A stretch of 64,000 nucleotides of DNA, taken from the NCBI GenBank assembly GCA_021324735.1, contig JAJPIO010000006.1:203667-267666 (forward strand), read 5' to 3'. Below are positions 26,501-33,358 of the stretch, one piece after another. Origin of the DNA: Bacteroidota bacterium. Lineage in GTDB: Bacteria; Bacteroidota; Ignavibacteria; Palsa-1295. Below the pieces are notes generated by a model. That model was not told where the DNA came from and did not search any database. It was given only the letters and a program-made list of their open reading frames with translations. Numbering within the stretch: the first letter of the stretch is position 1; the number at the start of each line of letters is the position of its first letter. The position numbers and the translations under genes were made by a program.

Positions 26501-27033
26501 ATACCGTCTTCCAAAACGGCGGCTTCGATCCAACGACGAGCTATTATGACTCGCTAATGCTACCGGTCGGCTGTTACACGATGGTCTTTCACGATGATGG
26601 TGAAGATGGTCTTTCGTATTGGGCCAATCCAAGTCAAGGCACGGGATACCTTCGCTTCCGGCAAACTTCGAAGACGGGAAAGATCCTTAAGACCTTCCAA
26701 CCGGATTTCGGCAAGATCATCAACTACGATTTCCAGATCACGCAATCTCCGCTGGGAGTGACGGAGCCGAACGTACCCTATCGCCGTATCTCGATCTACC
26801 CGAATCCGGCACAATCCTATCTAAGGGTGCAAATGGCCGGCTATCCAGGGGAGATGATCGCCGTCGAGATACTCGATGTCTCCGGTCGATCGATCGAACG
26901 AGAGCAGCGAATGACCGATGCCGATGGCAACTTTGGCACCACGTTGGACTTAAAGCAGCTGGCCCGCGGTAATTACTTCGTGAAAATTACCGATAGTAAA
27001 GGCTCGATGACGAGGCCCTTTGTAGTACAGTAA
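23584..27033 (+). CDS. PNGase F-like protein with LamG domain and T9SS sorting domain
   Basis: A 1149-residue exported protein. MKYILVLASVFAILITAKPSLSQ is the signal peptide; ATG 23584 is preferred over a TTG at 23551. The region to about residue 120 (VFHFPDTGTYERVLLDYSM, GCGEWDYNCETYVWD) and the later block LVWKICSADPLYPQGGTWTL with RAGWCPG match the two beta-sandwich domains of peptide-N-glycosidase F relatives. Between them, about 270-450, lies a LamG/concanavalin-like domain (ITIAFWAYGD, KWNHWVFTKDAVSGKMAIYLNG). The last 85 residues (ISIYPNPAQSYLRV, VSGRSIERE, LARGNYFVKITD) form a T9SS sorting domain. Glycan release at the cell surface is plausible but the catalytic aspartate and glutamates were not assigned. 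Confidence 0.85.
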   Translation: MKYILVLASVFAILITAKPSLSQTRDTVVVQTLTYDSIGRAGVFHFPDTGTYERVLLDYSMRCKHALVTTQHAPNDVGCGEWDYNCETYVWDSTRTDSLKNKWPSALISNYPTYTKFPWTTNPIYTVTRRDLKNVSYSPYPSFNVVQTTGGPTQVIFNKPYGRMLMTYTGSELTSFGLKAGKIYGLRLNVQQGSATIGDLRVRMRSGKSLVMGEMLSRDDTLAEVYRNSCSLLTGTDSLLFYTPFTWDGTSDIAIEVSYTGLAGSITMFGGPTFGLLSSATNEYAMSFASSELVPLPKSALDSLQNAITIAFWAYGDTLHLPGTGTVLCEGLDDQNHRQVNIHLPWSDNTVYWDCGSDAAGNFDRIQKSAPNSAAAGKWNHWVFTKDAVSGKMAIYLNGSLWMNDTGKHRQIRPTRMMLGGAISSLTGYFGELREFAMFNYVLDSNQIKRLMQFDSIPPSSGLVSYYKFDEGSGSKLYNSAGGKAASTLIGVPVWRHMRGQDLPNQFQSVGRPNLSFLQLTTTPAPTISDRYTYDTLPEHAHFVIEYNIGHNYAFHANDSGHAIDTIFGRYLATREYNRDERGIKYDSTSIAAMDTVSPNYLYYFTRGPQKFELMSFVTPYGIGLDLGKTGQMWEFDVTDYLPILKGWKRLSMERGSGQEEFDLRFLFIKGTPARNVLNMQQVWPMTEENYQTIMANDRYEPRKVYLDPAAKAFKVRSYITGHGAEVNNTGGEFHPQTHYISIDSLKYERLVWKICSADPLYPQGGTWTLNRAGWCPGMATDLAEYEVTGKVKPGDSVLMDYGVEGGAGDSRYDPSTQLVTYSAPNFTLNAGIVDIERPSNRIAFGRINPACDLPIIVIRNNGSQPLTSLNFEYYVDGGPHKTYSWSGNLKFMDTQAVVLPVDSLGFWTSAQTGLFHVNISQPNGGTDQYDADNHYSSVYTQPPAYTGIVVLNLYTNNDPQDNYYEIRNLKGDTVFQNGGFDPTTSYYDSLMLPVGCYTMVFHDDGEDGLSYWANPSQGTGYLRFRQTSKTGKILKTFQPDFGKIINYDFQITQSPLGVTEPNVPYRRISIYPNPAQSYLRVQMAGYPGEMIAVEILDVSGRSIEREQRMTDADGNFGTTLDLKQLARGNYFVKITDSKGSMTRPFVVQ

Positions 27034-27061
27034 GGTACCGGAGTAATAGTTTTGCATTAAG

Positions 27062-27099
27062 ATCACGAGCCGGGCTTAGCCGCCCGGCTCGTGATTTTT
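27062..27099 (+). terminator. Rho-independent terminator after the PNGase F-like gene
   Basis: A 14-bp stem, ATCACGAGCCGGGC (27062-27075) with its complement (27082-27095), loop TTAGCC, followed by five T residues. Confidence 0.9.
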
Positions 27100-27356
27100 G
27101 GCAAAAACCGGCGTTCTGGAACCGAAACCGGGCAGGTTTTGTCTATCCGCCCGCTGTGGGGTTCCGGAATCCGATGAAACGGATTTTATACTACCCCCGG
27201 CTTTTTTTTCGCGGTTTTGTGTTTTTCTTCTCCTTCTGGAGAAGGAAGCGCACTTTTGGCGTTTTTGCTCTGCAAATGGCGCTTTGGAGTACGCAGGGCG
27301 AGGGGCACAGGCTGTGACATGGTTCATCCCTCCCCTCTTGGCAAAAGTTTTCATGC
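27100..27356. other. Spacer without genes before tRNA-Gly
   Basis: No protein gene is supported. The only structure seen is a small hairpin, CTTCTCC-TTCT-GGAGAAG (27227-27244), after a T-rich run. The promoter of the tRNA gene is presumably in the last 60 bases but no clear element was found. Confidence 0.4.
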
Positions 27357-27432
27357 GCGGGAGTAACTCAGTTGGTAGAGTCACAGCCTTCCAAGCTGTT
27401 GGTCGCGGGTTCGAGTCCCGTCTCCCGCTCCA
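27357..27432 (+). tRNA. tRNA-Gly (anticodon TCC)
   Basis: Cloverleaf: acceptor GCGGGAG (27357-27363) pairs with CTCCCGC (27422-27428), D-arm AGTTGGTAGAGT region, anticodon loop CTTCCAA with anticodon TCC, T-loop GGTTCGAGTCC. Discriminator is U at 27429 and CCA (27430-27432) is encoded. It decodes GGA/GGG. Confidence 0.95.
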
Positions 27433-27493
27433 GGGGAAAGTATGAGGTGTGATCGATGAAGTAAGAAGTGCTTCATCCTTCGCTGTAGACATC

Positions 27494-27521
27494 CTTCATA
27501 CTTCATGCTTCATAATTCATA
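27494..27521 (+). repeat. Period-7 heptamer tract between tRNA-Gly and zinc-ribbon gene
   Basis: Heptamers CTTCATA, CTTCATG, CTTCATA, ATTCATA in register. Just upstream, GATGAAG and CTTCATC form an inverted pair around 27455-27478. Same period as the GTGCTAA tracts but different unit. Confidence 0.75.
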
Positions 27522-27527
27522 CTTGTT

Positions 27528-27830
27528 ATGACCCCAGCAAAGTTATGCGGAGATTGCGGTACGCAGATGGAGGTCAATCCGGACCTCTTTGCGTTACCGG
27601 GGCTTGATACAGTAGCTAACGCCGATGGCCAGGCAGCTGGTCTGCAATTCAATTTCAATCGGGCGTTGCCGGTAACGGTCTATATCTGCCCGAATTGCGG
27701 ACGATTCAAGTTCATCTCAGCGATCTTCTTGAATAACGTTCAACTGTCGACGCCGGCAGGCTCGGAGAATGCGGTGCCAGATGAAGTAGCGCAGGACGAG
27801 TCTCTGAACGATCCAAAAAAGTTTTACTGA
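27528..27830 (+). CDS. Small zinc-ribbon protein, function unknown
   Basis: A 100-residue protein with two CxxC pairs: CGDCG at residues 7-11 and CPNCG near 54-58, which together would bind one zinc. The spacer between them is hydrophobic to neutral ([28 protein letters not shown]), and the tail is acidic. The family is not recognised. It lies seven bases upstream of rpmG on the same strand and is probably co-transcribed with it; a ribosome- or nucleic-acid-related role would be guesswork. Confidence 0.7.
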   Translation: MTPAKLCGDCGTQMEVNPDLFALPGLDTVANADGQAAGLQFNFNRALPVTVYICPNCGRFKFISAIFLNNVQLSTPAGSENAVPDEVAQDESLNDPKKFY

Positions 27831-27837
27831 TACGACC

Positions 27838-27987
27838 ATGAGAGACATTATTACACTCGAGTGCACCGTCTGCAAGATGCGTAATTACTCGACCACGAAG
27901 AACAAGCGCAAACAATCGGGACGAGTAGAATACACCAAATTCTGCCCGCGCGATAACAAGCGGACGCTCCACAAGGAGACGAAGTAA
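27838..27987 (+). CDS. rpmG: 50S ribosomal protein L33
   Basis: A 49-residue ribosomal protein: [44 protein letters not shown]. The CxxC pair at 9-12 and the second cysteine in KFCPRDNK, where the usual CxxC has become C with R-D, make it a partly degenerate zinc (C+/C-) type. It is directly upstream of tRNA-Trp and secE, the usual bacterial order. The gene is short enough to be missed by automated callers. Confidence 0.95.
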   Translation: MRDIITLECTVCKMRNYSTTKNKRKQSGRVEYTKFCPRDNKRTLHKETK

Positions 27988-27994
27988 CTGGTAG

Positions 27995-28013
27995 GACAGG
28001 CCTTCAGCCTGTC
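27995..28013. repeat. REP-like palindrome
   Basis: GACAGGC-CTTCA-GCCTGTC between rpmG and tRNA-Trp. A weaker inverted arm, GGCAGGC-to-GTCTGTCC, follows at 28028-28046. May act as a transcription terminator or processing site. Confidence 0.6.
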
Positions 28014-28050
28014 TCGATCCTCGTTGCGGCAGGCCAAACGTCTGTCCAAT

Positions 28051-28123
<73 letters not shown>

Positions 28124-28132
28124 CACCGTTCA

Positions 28133-28160
28133 GTGCTTAGTGCTGAGTGCTAAGTGCTGA
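28133..28160 (+). repeat. Period-7 heptamer tract, left arm
   Basis: Heptamers GTGCTTA, GTGCTGA, GTGCTAA, GTGCTGA. The last 14 bases (28147-28160) are the exact inverse complement of 28277-28290, so the two arms can pair across the 116-base spacer. Confidence 0.85.
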
Positions 28161-28170
28161 CGAAATCACT

Positions 28171-28234
28171 GGCTTCCTTACGGTGTCAATTATTGGCTTC
28201 CCTTGTGGCGCCAACATTGGCTTCCTTACGGTGC
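28171..28234 (+). repeat. 24-base tandem repeat, three copies
   Basis: GGCTTCCTTACGGTG-type units begin at 28171, 28195 and 28219, with period 24. The middle copy is GGCTTCCCTTGTGGCGCC. It lies between the two heptamer arms upstream of secE. Confidence 0.8.
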
Positions 28235-28263
28235 CTTTGAACTTCATAATTTCGTGCCGCTAA

Positions 28264-28290
28264 GCACGTTGAACACTCAGCACTTAGCAC
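28264..28290 (-). repeat. Period-7 heptamer tract, right arm
   Basis: On the minus strand GTGCTAA, GTGCTGA, GTGTTCA. Inverse complement of the left arm at 28147-28160 over 14 bases. Ends seven bases before the secE ATG. Confidence 0.8.
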
Positions 28291-28297
28291 TATTACG

Positions 28298-28534
28298 ATG
28301 GCAGAAACAACAACATTGCCCCAGGCGGGTGATAAGCAAGGCTTGAAGGAGAAATCCTTCTCGTTCTTTACGGACGTCTCCCGCGAAATGAAAAAGGTCA
28401 GTTGGCCGAAGCGCGAAGAGCTTCAGGATGCGACCATTATTACGCTCGTGCTGTGCGTAGTGCTCGCGCTCTTCACCTTTGGCGTCGATAAGATCTTTGA
28501 AACGATCATTCGAGGCATTTTCCGATTATTTTAA
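28298..28534 (+). CDS. secE: Protein translocase subunit SecE
   Basis: A 78-residue subunit of the SecYEG channel. The conserved amphipathic segment FFTDVSREMKKVSWPKREE and the single C-terminal membrane helix IITLVLCVVLALFTFGVDKI (about 47-66) are typical of the short bacterial form. It lies between tRNA-Trp and nusG in the classical order. Its leader contains the heptamer arms and the 24-base tandem repeat, so the spacing from tRNA-Trp (174 bases) is larger than usual. Confidence 0.96.
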   Translation: MAETTTLPQAGDKQGLKEKSFSFFTDVSREMKKVSWPKREELQDATIITLVLCVVLALFTFGVDKIFETIIRGIFRLF

Positions 28535-28568
28535 GTCCAGTTCTGATCGAGATACCATCTTGCTTAGA

Positions 28569-28588
28569 ATGTAGGACTCAGGACTTTT
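28569..28588 (-). repeat. Short heptamer tract between secE and nusG
   Basis: GTCCTGA and GTCCTAC on the minus strand, two copies of the period-7 unit seen in the neighbouring spacers. It ends eight bases before the nusG ATG. Confidence 0.6.
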
Positions 28589-28595
28589 AACTATT

Positions 28596-29150
28596 ATGGT
28601 AACAGAGCCGCAGGCAACCACGCTAAAATGGTACGCGCTTCGGACCTACACCGGTCACGAATCGAAAGTCAAGGCCTTCATCGAAGATGAAGTGAAGCGC
28701 CGCGGCATGGCCGAACGCGTCCCCGAAGTCGTCATTCCGAACGAGAAGGTCTACGAAGTTCGCGAAGGTAAAAAGCGTACGAAGACCAAGAGCTTTCTTC
28801 CGGGTTACATTCTCATCGAAGCAGCACTCGATAAGAAGTTGATCGATCTTATTCTTTCGATCCCGGGCGTCGTAAGCTTCGTCGGTCCGACGAAAACGCA
28901 GCCAACCGCCCTTCAGCCCGACGAGATGCGCCGCATCCTCGGTAAGGTCGAAGAGAAGCGTGGCATTGAATCGCCGGAAGTGCGCTACCATCTTGGCCAG
29001 CCCGTCAAAGTTATCGACGGACCATTCTCCGGCTTTGGCGCGCAGATCAAAGAGATCAACGAGGACAAGCAAAAGCTTAAGGTCGAGGTCTCCATCTTCG
29101 GTCGCAAAACGCCGGTCGAACTCGACTACGCGCAGGTCGAAGCAGAGTAA
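28596..29150 (+). CDS. nusG: Transcription termination/antitermination protein NusG
   Basis: NusG binds RNA polymerase and couples it to the ribosome or Rho. The NGN domain (about 10-115: KWYALRTYTGHESKVKAFIE, KSFLPGYILIE, IPGVVSFVG) and a KOW domain (about 131-184: GQPVKVIDGPFSGFGAQIKEI, VSIFGRKTPVELDYAQVE) are complete, at 184 residues. It follows secE by 61 bases. Unlike the usual arrangement, no rplK or rplA follows; a terminator lies immediately downstream. Confidence 0.97.
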   Translation: MVTEPQATTLKWYALRTYTGHESKVKAFIEDEVKRRGMAERVPEVVIPNEKVYEVREGKKRTKTKSFLPGYILIEAALDKKLIDLILSIPGVVSFVGPTKTQPTALQPDEMRRILGKVEEKRGIESPEVRYHLGQPVKVIDGPFSGFGAQIKEINEDKQKLKVEVSIFGRKTPVELDYAQVEAE

Positions 29151-29173
29151 GATTTAATAAGACATAATTAGGA

Positions 29174-29202
29174 GCCTCTTATTTTTGGTAAGAGGCTTTT
29201 TT
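29174..29202 (+). terminator. Rho-independent terminator after nusG
   Basis: GCCTCTTA (29174-29181) pairs with TAAGAGGC (29189-29196), loop of seven bases, followed by six T residues. Confidence 0.85.
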
Positions 29203-29240
29203 GTTTTTAGTAGTTATATTCGGATTCTGCTAGATGGAAC

Positions 29241-29279
29241 AGCCCTCATCCCCAACCCTTCTCCCGCTGGGAGAAGGGC
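29241..29279. repeat. Left REP-like palindrome flanking the DUF559 gene
   Basis: Contains AGCCCTCATCCCCAACC followed by a hairpin, CTTCTCCC-GCT-GGGAGAAG. It is an inverted copy of the element at 29743-29783. Confidence 0.85.
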
Positions 29280-29292
29280 GCAGGACGGAGCC

Positions 29293-29595
29293 TTACTCCT
29301 TAACATCGTCTATTTTGCTTGCTATCTCCTGCAGAACGGCATCTATATTCGTTTCAACTTCTTCATTCCTGAATCGAATGAACCGTATGTTGTGGTTCTC
29401 TATAAGTTTTTGTCGCCACTCATCCTCTTCTCTTTGATTATCGTGAATCGATCCATCTAATTCGATCGCTAATCGAGCTTTATACGAAAAGAAATCGACG
29501 ATCCATTTGCCAATTGGATGTTGTCTGCGAAATTTGTGATCTATGAATCGACGGTTTCGAAGCTCTGTCCACAGTATTTTTTCAGCAGGCGTCAT
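29293..29595 (-). CDS. DUF559 (Vsr-like endonuclease fold) domain protein
   Basis: A 100-residue protein of the DUF559 family, distantly related to Vsr-type very-short-patch repair endonucleases of the PD-(D/E)XK fold. FRRQHPIGKWIVDFFSYKARLAIELDGSIHD and the later RFIRFRNEEVETNIDAVLQEI are the family blocks; D (in VDF) and E-x-D (in IELDG) are the likely metal ligands. It is a stand-alone domain. It sits alone between two inverted copies of a CCCTCATCCCC palindrome and is not embedded in an operon. Its job is unknown; see the finding on the repeats. Confidence 0.85.
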   Translation of the reverse strand: MTPAEKILWTELRNRRFIDHKFRRQHPIGKWIVDFFSYKARLAIELDGSIHDNQREEDEWRQKLIENHNIRFIRFRNEEVETNIDAVLQEIASKIDDVKE

Positions 29596-29742
29596 GGTCT
29601 TTCGTAATTCACGAGCCCGAGAGACGGCTTGCCCTGTTGCACGCTCAGGCGTCCAAATTTTATCCGGAAGTTTTTTTCATAGTACTTGGGAGGAGATAAT
29701 CAAGCGATACAAAAATAAAGCGTCTCAGAGATATTCACAGCT

Positions 29743-29783
29743 CCCCTTCTCCCAGGGGGAGAAGGGGCTGGGGGATGAGGGCT
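29743..29783. repeat. Right REP-like palindrome flanking the DUF559 gene
   Basis: CCCCTTCTCCC-AGG-GGGAGAAGGGG hairpin followed by CTGGGGGATGAGGGCT. It is the inverse complement, with a few changes, of the left copy. Confidence 0.85.
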
Positions 29784-29802
29784 CTCGGAAACAAATATGA
29801 CC

Positions 29803-31914
29803 TTAGCGCCCGAGTATAAATTTTGAGCTTACGACGGTTGCACTCGTAGCGAGTCTGACGAAGTAGATCCCACTCGGTAAATTTGAAATATCCATTGCAA
29901 GGTTCTCTGAAGTGCTTGTCAGCGAGTATTGTTCACTTCCCACGCGCTCCCCTAATAAATCGTACACCTCAACCTGGACCGGCTCACTTCGAGATGCCTT
30001 CACTTTGATCTCTGCCGAATTCCCCGTGACTTCAACACCGAGAAGCTGTATCATCGGCTCACCCGACATCATTGCTCGAAAGAGCGTATCGCCGCAGGCA
30101 GAGACCGATACAGTTGGCGGAATCGGCAGCGAGGCGGTTCCGGCGCAACCATCGAACTCGGCATCGTTCAAACGCAGATCAGAAAGAGTGTATGCTGTCG
30201 ATGAGTTGGTACTGATGTCGGCCACATAATCGATCTCGGCAACAATAGAATTTGGCAGAAGCGGCGTCCCCTCTGCTCTCGAGACAGCAAGTCGCTCTGT
30301 ACCATTACCATGCGATTCACTAATGATCGACCAGGGCGCGAGTGCTCGCACATTCGCAAACGACAATACATTATTGTCATAGCTCGATTGAAACTCGATG
30401 GAATCGAGGTTCACGAGTTGATCGACTGAATCAGTTAGATGCACTGTAAATCTTACGGTGTCCCCTGCTCGGACATTTACACTCTTTGCATCATTCGCAA
30501 GAATATTGATCGGCGTAATAATACCAGGAGCATTTATGATCGCCGTAATTGCAACAGTGTCATAAATATCCTTGCCGTTTGCGAAGTAATGGAGGTAAAG
30601 TGTAGTCGAGTCCGATGAACGGTCCAGCGGGCGATGGCCGATCACCAGTGGATAATAATCCTGGATCGCATGAGGAAGACTATCGTGCGGGTAAATGACA
30701 AAGCGATCGCCAGACTTAAGCGTTGCCGATTCGAGTATTGCCGGGATACAATCGTTTTGGTAGATCACATAGATCGTCGTATCGAGATCGGCGCAGGATG
30801 TTGATACTATGTTGACTCGCTTCGTCGAAGCGATCGGAGCGGTAAAGGCAATGCCTCCGCCAAATTTTGTTGTATCTTCAACATAGCGCCAGAGACGGAC
30901 GCTATCCCGCCCGGCTGTATCGCGCAACGCATAAACGTAGGTCCCTTTTACATAGAAGCGCGTGTCTGCTCTATTGAACGGCCCCGACCTACCCTTCCCG
31001 TCTGTAAGCAGCGCCCAATTTACGCCATCGGTGGACCTCAATATTCCCTTCGCATTATCATTCGCATAAATGCTTGCCTGAAGATAAAGCGTCCCGCAAG
31101 AGCCTTCCCGCATCGTACCGGTGATCGAAGGTACGGTCGCAACCGAATTAAAACTCTTACCAAAATCAGTCGATTGAAAAACAGAAGCTTGATGATCTAA
31201 CGGATGCGAACCTCCCGCCTCTGCTCCGGCCCAAAACACATTTCTGAATGTATCAGCAAGCGGCTGCCATGTTTCGTAGGCTGATCTGGAGATCGAAGAC
31301 CATGTCATTCCGCCGTCGGTGGTTAGGTAGTCCAGGTAATCGCCTTCTTCTGTCGTAACGATACCGGTATCCAGGTTCAGGAAAACGACTGCGTTAAAGT
31401 TATCGCCTTTAAGCAGAGTCGTCCAACTTGCTCCATCGTCCTTGGAGTAGCACAACTTACCATTACCGAAGCGAATACCCCATCCGGAGAGAAAAAGCGT
31501 TTTGCTGGACGCGAGATAATATATCGCGGTACCTTCATCGACCGGATTACCCTGGGAGTGCCAGTTCAGACCGCCATCGGTTGTTTTATACAGTGTAGTG
31601 TTCGACGAAAGCCAGTTGACAAACCAACCCGTGAGCGAATCCTTGAAGACAAAATCTCTCGCTTGAAAATCGTAATCATCGACAATCGTCGGATTCCACG
31701 TTTCACCGCCATCCGAGGTACGATAGACCATGTGGTTGCAACCAACAAAACCAACCCGCGGGGGGCCTGGTAGATCAATAAAATGTACCGTATAGGCAAG
31801 GTCCGGAAAGACCGCTAATTGTTGCCACTCCTTCTCGATAATCTGGGCGTGCGACACGGAAAGCAGGCTGAGCAGCAGGATCAGACTGAGGGAAGTAGCT
31901 CGGAAGGCACGCAT
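29803..31914 (-). CDS. Secreted Asp-box protein with cohesin-like region and T9SS sorting domain
   Basis: A 703-residue exported protein. Signal peptide residues 1-23 end in VSHA. Residues about 24-345 have six or more Asp-box-like turns (TSDGGETWNP, TTDGGLNWHS, TTDGGMTWSS, STDGVNWAL), predicting a YCF48/sialidase-like beta-propeller. A cysteine-containing region (STSCADLDTTIYVIYQNDC) resembles anchor-D units. Residues about 475-595 are cohesin-like (VRFTVHLTDSV, EIDYVADIST). The C-terminal 80 residues (QVEVYDLLGERVGSEQ, LPSGIYFVRLATS) form a T9SS sorting domain. It is a cousin of the 3587-5638 protein. Its divergent neighbour is the IgGFc-binding-type protein. Confidence 0.85.
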   Translation of the reverse strand: MRAFRATSLSLILLLSLLSVSHAQIIEKEWQQLAVFPDLAYTVHFIDLPGPPRVGFVGCNHMVYRTSDGGETWNPTIVDDYDFQARDFVFKDSLTGWFVNWLSSNTTLYKTTDGGLNWHSQGNPVDEGTAIYYLASSKTLFLSGWGIRFGNGKLCYSKDDGASWTTLLKGDNFNAVVFLNLDTGIVTTEEGDYLDYLTTDGGMTWSSISRSAYETWQPLADTFRNVFWAGAEAGGSHPLDHQASVFQSTDFGKSFNSVATVPSITGTMREGSCGTLYLQASIYANDNAKGILRSTDGVNWALLTDGKGRSGPFNRADTRFYVKGTYVYALRDTAGRDSVRLWRYVEDTTKFGGGIAFTAPIASTKRVNIVSTSCADLDTTIYVIYQNDCIPAILESATLKSGDRFVIYPHDSLPHAIQDYYPLVIGHRPLDRSSDSTTLYLHYFANGKDIYDTVAITAIINAPGIITPINILANDAKSVNVRAGDTVRFTVHLTDSVDQLVNLDSIEFQSSYDNNVLSFANVRALAPWSIISESHGNGTERLAVSRAEGTPLLPNSIVAEIDYVADISTNSSTAYTLSDLRLNDAEFDGCAGTASLPIPPTVSVSACGDTLFRAMMSGEPMIQLLGVEVTGNSAEIKVKASRSEPVQVEVYDLLGERVGSEQYSLTSTSENLAMDISNLPSGIYFVRLATSATVVSSKFILGR

Positions 31915-31980
31915 GCGGAGAATCTAACCATCTATTCCAAATAAAGTTACATTCTTGCAGAACATCCGTATTTTCGCATA

Positions 31981-33318
31981 ATGCAGTTACGATCTATCCG
32001 CCGTCTCTTACTCTGTTTCATCGTTCTCACTTTATCGGTGCCCTCTTTTGCTCAAGGCTATCGTGGTACTGATTTCTGGCTTGCGTTTCCGCAGAATGCG
32101 GTCGTTGAAGGAAACAAGGTATTAAATACGTCGCTCTTTATTGCATCAGAGGTTCGGACGAAAGGCACCGTCACAGTTGGTGATAGCATTATTCCCTTTA
32201 CCGTCGAAACGGGAGCGTCGATCAGGATCGATCTCGATACAAACATTGAAATTCAAAGCAACGGTGTCACCGAAAAGAAGGCGGTACACCTTGTGTGCGA
32301 CCACGATATCTCCCTGTATGCTGTAAGTCACCGCGCGGCCAGCACTGATAGCTACATGGCAATACCGACGGAATATCTTGGTACTGAATACGTGATCGCC
32401 GGGTATACAACGCTTCCAAATGGTCTAACGGGTTTTACCTCTCAGGCGGTTATACTGGCGACGGAGAACAATACCATTGTTACGATAAAACTTGTAGCTC
32501 CAGCGAGGACCGGTCAACCGGCAGGCAGGAATGTCGAGTTCGTTCTTAATAAGGGCGAGACGTTTCAAATTAAAGGTTCTCTTTTATCCGGCGATCTCAC
32601 CGGTTCTTCTATCACTTCTACAAAACCCGTTGCAGTATTTACGGGGCATGGTTGCGCTCAAGTACCACCCACCAAGCGCTTTTGCGATATGCTGTTGGAA
32701 GAAGAACCGCCCGCTAATGATTGGGGGAAGGATTATGTCCTTACCAAATTCAGCGGCAAAGATTATTACGTCGCACGAGTGATCGCGCAAGAGGATTCAA
32801 CGAAAGTGTTTGTGAACGGGATTGCACGAGGCACACTTGCAAAAGGTACCTTCCTTGAGATTGACAGCTTCCACTTCGATGCGCTCATCCACGCATCACA
32901 GCCGGTATTGGTGGCGCAGTACGCAACAAGCTCGGAAGCCGATACCATAAAGATCGGCGACCCATTTATGCTCCTGGCCGTCCCAAGCGATCGCGGACTA
33001 ATAGAGCTAACTACCAATTCTGTAACTTCTGGCGGTTTCCAGCATTATTTGAATATCGTGGTGCCGGATAGCGGAGCGAAGACCTTACGAGTCGACGGAG
33101 CCTTGATCGGTACAGGACAACCGCCCATGGGCGTAACGGTGGAGTCCGTCCGTCCCTTCGCCCCCGCCAAAGCAACTATTTTATCCTTGCGTGTTCCTGA
33201 AGGGAGACATATGATAAGTTGCTCGGCACCCGTGGAGGTGTATTCCTATGGCTTCGGAGTTGGCAATGAGGATTACGATTCCTATGGTCACGCGTGCGGG
33301 ATGCGGCTCAGTAAATAG
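31981..33318 (+). CDS. Secreted IgGFc-binding-type protein
   Basis: A 445-residue exported protein. Signal peptide residues about 1-25 end in SFAQ. The rest matches the IgGFc-binding N-terminal domain family common in Bacteroidota surface proteins (GYRGTDFWLAFPQN, HDISLYAVSHRAASTDSYMA, TEYLGTEYVIAGYTT, VAVFTGHGCAQVP). It has no C-terminal T9SS sorting domain, unlike neighbours. The binding partner is unknown; despite the name, these proteins need not bind antibody. The next gene starts 40 bases downstream and is probably in the same operon. Confidence 0.8.
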   Translation: MQLRSIRRLLLCFIVLTLSVPSFAQGYRGTDFWLAFPQNAVVEGNKVLNTSLFIASEVRTKGTVTVGDSIIPFTVETGASIRIDLDTNIEIQSNGVTEKKAVHLVCDHDISLYAVSHRAASTDSYMAIPTEYLGTEYVIAGYTTLPNGLTGFTSQAVILATENNTIVTIKLVAPARTGQPAGRNVEFVLNKGETFQIKGSLLSGDLTGSSITSTKPVAVFTGHGCAQVPPTKRFCDMLLEEEPPANDWGKDYVLTKFSGKDYYVARVIAQEDSTKVFVNGIARGTLAKGTFLEIDSFHFDALIHASQPVLVAQYATSSEADTIKIGDPFMLLAVPSDRGLIELTTNSVTSGGFQHYLNIVVPDSGAKTLRVDGALIGTGQPPMGVTVESVRPFAPAKATILSLRVPEGRHMISCSAPVEVYSYGFGVGNEDYDSYGHACGMRLSK

Positions 33319-33358
33319 GTCGGTATACTATTGCTATAGTCCAAAACTTAACGGTCTT

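Noticed and set aside
27201-27247. T-rich run plus CTTCTCC hairpin as a terminator
   Set aside because: The T-run precedes the hairpin on the plus strand and no gene ends nearby on either strand.
27076-27492. A 138-codon frame across tRNA-Gly
   Set aside because: It runs through a tRNA gene and a terminator and has no homology-like motifs.
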